Shown here one piece after another: positions 6,237 through 8,383 of a stretch of 8,383 bases of DNA. How positions within the stretch are numbered: position 1 is the first letter of the stretch; each line of letters opens with the position of its first letter. The translations under genes were made by a program, and so were the position numbers. A model generated the notes under the pieces. That model ran no database searches. It saw nothing but the letters and a program-made list of their open reading frames with translations, and was not told where the DNA came from. The DNA comes from an uncultured Marinicella sp. (GTDB taxonomy: Bacteria; Pseudomonadota; Gammaproteobacteria; Xanthomonadales; Marinicellaceae): NCBI GenBank assembly GCA_938008005.1, contig CALLLZ010000245.1, positions 1 through 8,383 of the forward strand, in the 5' to 3' direction.

Positions 6237-7084
6237 AGGTAAATCATCCAATAAAAAGTACCGAACCAAACAATCATGGAAACTAAAATGACTGGGTCTT
6301 TAAAGAATATGGTGACTGGTGATAAAGTCGTCATTTTAGAAACCTGTAAAAAACGTTTAATTGAGGTGGCTACAATAACTGCGCTGAGGAGTAAGAGCAA
6401 AGGATTGTGATCTTGTGTTGAATCAGCTTGAGAAATGAAAACCAAATAAGTGCCAATAATCGCCAAAGAACATCCCAGCATCAGTAGTTCAACTAATTTC
6501 AGGTTATATTTAGCCTTGGTGTATTGAGGGGTGACTAAATCACTTCTCCTTTTGCTTAACGCAACCAAGGATGCACAGAGCATAACCATCCAAATTAACC
6601 ATTGAGTTAAGATTATAGATGAGACAATGGAGCCTATTATAAGTCTGATAACAAAACCAAAGGCCACAATCAGAACATCAAGTATCTTGATTGTTTTTAG
6701 TTTTATTGAATACAGCAGATTCATAGCAAGATAAGCTACAGCCCAATAGAACGCTGTTAGCGACTGAAAAAATAAAAGCATTAAACCTGTTGTGGTTAAC
6801 AACAGCATGAGTACCTTAGCGGTGCTGGGATCAATTAAACCAGCGGCCAATGCGCGGTGTTTTTTTGTTGGGTGTTGTTGATCATAAGGCAAATCACATA
6901 AATCATTGAAAATGTATACACCACTACTGATTAAACTGAAATAAACAAATGCTTTAAGGGCGGGTAGTAGGGCAGTAGAATCACTCAGTAAACCGGCGAA
7001 AAACACAGGTAAGATAATAAATACATTCTTGATCAACTGTCGCAACCTGATTAAGTTAATAAAAGCCATTAATCGATTGCTCAT
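6233..7084 (-). CDS. UbiA-family polyprenyl-phosphate phosphoribosyltransferase
   Basis: This integral membrane enzyme probably transfers 5-phosphoribose from PRPP to a polyprenyl phosphate, as mycobacterial DPPR synthase (Rv3806c) does, giving the precursor of lipid-linked D-arabinofuranose. The 283 residues contain about eight to nine membrane segments. The N-terminal RLRQLIKN (13-20) resembles the RPRQWVKN of DPPR synthases. The first Asp motif is NDLCDLPYD (60-68), followed by HPTKKHRALAAG (71-82). The second is YSIKLKTIKILD (125-136), with SKRRSDL at 177-183 and FKDP near the C-terminus (261-264). Both ends overlap neighbours by ATGA, and the next genes encode DprE1- and DprE2-like enzymes, which supports this substrate over quinone or heme prenylation. 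The presence of HPxKxxR after the Asp motif also fits this subgroup. The nature of the lipid carrier (undecaprenyl or other) cannot be read from the sequence. Confidence 0.85.
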   Translation of the reverse strand: MSNRLMAFINLIRLRQLIKNVFIILPVFFAGLLSDSTALLPALKAFVYFSLISSGVYIFNDLCDLPYDQQHPTKKHRALAAGLIDPSTAKVLMLLLTTTGLMLLFFQSLTAFYWAVAYLAMNLLYSIKLKTIKILDVLIVAFGFVIRLIIGSIVSSIILTQWLIWMVMLCASLVALSKRRSDLVTPQYTKAKYNLKLVELLMLGCSLAIIGTYLVFISQADSTQDHNPLLLLLSAVIVATSIKRFLQVSKMTTLSPVTIFFKDPVILVSMIVWFGTFYWMIYL

Positions 7085-8016
7085 TCGGTCAGTTTTTTAG
7101 TTGTCAGTGTTTTTTCTGCGCTAAATAAACCACTGATACTTAAAGCATTCAGTGGAAACTCAAGGATGACATGAGTGATGCTTAAGATAAATAGAACCTT
7201 CAAACCCAGCTGCAAATCAATGGTGTAAATCAGTACCGAGGCCAGCCAAAAAATACTGATCAAAGTCGTTCGAGTTCTGCTGATTTTGTGCCATTTAATG
7301 GTGTTCACTTTAACAAACCAATTGAGGTAATGAAAGGTATACGCAAAGGCGATAAACCTGAATGCGGGTGTTAATGAAGACTCATGCTGTCTTGGGTTAA
7401 ACATTTGACTCAGTTGGTTGGCCAAGGGGATAAAGGCATCGATAGATTCAGCTATTTTTATTGACAGTTGTTGAGCTGTTGTGGGTAAAAAGATCAGTAA
7501 GACTACACAAGAGAGGTACAATAAAATAAGGAGTTTTCCTCGACGGCTTTGTTGGTTTTTGTGACTGCCGTACAGAATAAAGATTAAGGTAAACAGTGAG
7601 ACATGAATTATGGTGGGTAACATAACCACTATTAACCAGTAGATTAGGGGCAGGTCAATCATTATGTGAATGGGCCAAGCAATCATAAGCGCTGTTAATG
7701 TTATTATTTTCCAGTTTTGAGTGACTCGAAGGACGATGGCCAAACAAAAAGCCAAGAAAACCAAACCGGCTATGGGCTGTTGCATAAGAACAGTTGAAAT
7801 GAAAATCAATAAGGCTATCACATACAAAGGGATGACGAGATGCTTACTTGGATAGAAATAGTTTTTATCATGCAGCCAAGAAATTTCTGTGAAATAATGC
7901 AAAGGTCCCAAAACTATGTACGAAAACACAAACAATTCAAATGGAATCAGCCAAGCCAATAAAGCCGATGATAAAATCAACAGTCCATTCAAAGTATCCG
8001 AGTTCATTGGGTTCAT
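7081..8016 (-). CDS. Polytopic membrane protein, unknown, histidine motifs
   Basis: I do not recognise this family. The protein (311 residues from the ATG at 8016) has about nine predicted membrane helices, no signal peptide and a short polar C-terminal tail. Charged and aromatic motifs punctuate the helices: GPLHYFTEISWLHD (37-50; H40, E44, H49), HVSLFTLIFILYG (138-150), FHYLNWFVKVNTIKWHK (228-244; H229, H243) and THVILEFPLN (281-290; H282). Polar His and Glu at helix ends often mark membrane enzymes or transporters. It is the first gene of the D-arabinose-donor operon and overlaps the UbiA-like gene by ATGA, so it may supply a missing step (phosphatase, flippase or transferase); none of the PAP2 phosphatase motifs is visible. 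Start choice: GTG at 8025, ATG at 8016 and ATG at 8007 are all in frame; 8016 is preferred for a GTGGA sequence 4 bases upstream. Confidence 0.85.
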   Translation of the reverse strand: MNPMNSDTLNGLLILSSALLAWLIPFELFVFSYIVLGPLHYFTEISWLHDKNYFYPSKHLVIPLYVIALLIFISTVLMQQPIAGLVFLAFCLAIVLRVTQNWKIITLTALMIAWPIHIMIDLPLIYWLIVVMLPTIIHVSLFTLIFILYGSHKNQQSRRGKLLILLYLSCVVLLIFLPTTAQQLSIKIAESIDAFIPLANQLSQMFNPRQHESSLTPAFRFIAFAYTFHYLNWFVKVNTIKWHKISRTRTTLISIFWLASVLIYTIDLQLGLKVLFILSITHVILEFPLNALSISGLFSAEKTLTTKKLTE

Positions 8017-8037
8017 TGGTTCCACGTGTTGGTTTAC

Positions 8038-8383
8038 ATGTTTGAGAATAATCCTTTGTTAAGGTCATTTTTTTTCTATTCTACTGCCTTTTTGTTTTTG
8101 AGTTTCTATATTTTAGGTTGGAATTTTCCTGATCTGTGGTGGGGCAGCCATGCATTGGCATTTTTATCATTGGATCAAGCTTGGATCATTTTTATCGGGA
8201 CTGGACTGCTGGCTTGGGTCATTTCTCGACTTTCAGTGCTTCAGTTTGGACGATTTTTGGTGGCACATTCAGCTGTTACTTGGGTGTTGATAAGTCTAAG
8301 TACTATTAGTGCTGGTATGTTGTTTTACCATTATCCATTGGTAATGGATGTGACTGGTGATGCCTTGCGTTTTGAAGGTTTCT
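8038..8383 (+). CDS. Partial membrane protein, possible GT-C glycosyltransferase
   Basis: An uninterrupted plus-strand frame of 115 codons runs from an ATG at 8038 off the right edge. It encodes FFFYSTAFLFLSFYILGW (11-28, helix 1), WNFPDLWWGSHALAFLSLDQ (28-47, an aromatic loop), AWIIFIGTGLLAWVISRL (48-65, helix 2), a third helix around 78-97 and the acidic segment YPLVMDVTGDALRFEGF (99-115; D104, D108). Hydrophobic and charged residues segregate as in a real membrane protein, and no stop interrupts the frame. Its start is only 21 bp from the chosen start of the divergent operon. An acidic loop early in a polytopic protein is common in GT-C glycosyltransferases, so an arabinofuranosyltransferase using the operon's product is possible, but nothing here proves it. 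The ribosome binding site is weak and a TTG at 8056 is an alternative start. Confidence 0.7.
   Translation, partial: MFENNPLLRSFFFYSTAFLFLSFYILGWNFPDLWWGSHALAFLSLDQAWIIFIGTGLLAWVISRLSVLQFGRFLVAHSAVTWVLISLSTISAGMLFYHYPLVMDVTGDALRFEGF

Noticed and set aside
595..8016. A functional link between the cysteine module and the arabinose-donor operon
   Set aside because: The modules converge at 4155/4213, have separate control regions and share no substrate, so adjacency alone is not evidence.
1..8383. CRISPR array, tRNA, rRNA or transposase gene
   Set aside because: I saw no regularly spaced direct repeats, no tRNA-like cloverleaf or rRNA stretch, and no transposase motif in any frame.

Overview
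The window looks like an AT-rich gammaproteobacterial chromosome, roughly 40% G+C by eye. The CysB-type regulator, the fused CysG siroheme synthase and the cysB/cysG-cysK arrangement fit Gammaproteobacteria. A marine relative of the Xanthomonadales is a guess I cannot test here.

Positions 1-594 are mostly non-coding and look decayed. They hold a block of overlapping inverted repeats (61-155), several stem-loops (368-476), and a 55-residue signal-peptide-bearing fragment (393-560, minus) that resembles the N-terminus of an MBL-fold metallo-hydrolase cut off before any metal site.

Positions 595-4155 form a sulfur-assimilation module. cysG and then cysK run on the minus strand, and cysB runs divergently on the plus strand. 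The cysG-cysB gap carries a good sigma70-like promoter for cysG, a plausible extended -10 promoter for cysB, and one perfect LysR-type dyad (T-N11-A) about 63-64 bp from both predicted transcription starts. CysB probably senses sulfur status and controls both sides. CysG makes siroheme for sulfite reductase and CysK fixes the resulting sulfide into cysteine.

Positions 4213-8016 form a tightly packed minus-strand operon of four genes, each joined to the next by a 4-base ATGA stop/start overlap. In transcription order they are: a polytopic membrane protein of unknown function with histidine motifs; a UbiA-family prenyltransferase resembling decaprenyl-phosphate 5-phosphoribosyltransferase (Rv3806c type); a DprE1-like FAD oxidase; and a DprE2-like SDR reductase. 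The last three match the mycobacterial route to polyprenyl-phospho-D-arabinofuranose. Here they sit in a bacterium that appears to be Gram-negative. The phosphatase of the pathway and a dedicated arabinofuranosyltransferase are not recognisable in the window.

From 8038 to the right edge a divergent plus-strand frame encodes the start of another multi-spanning membrane protein with an acidic loop. It could be a GT-C-type transferase using the lipid-linked pentose, but that is inference. The D-arabinose-donor operon, with its unknown membrane partner and divergent neighbour, is the most interesting system in the window.
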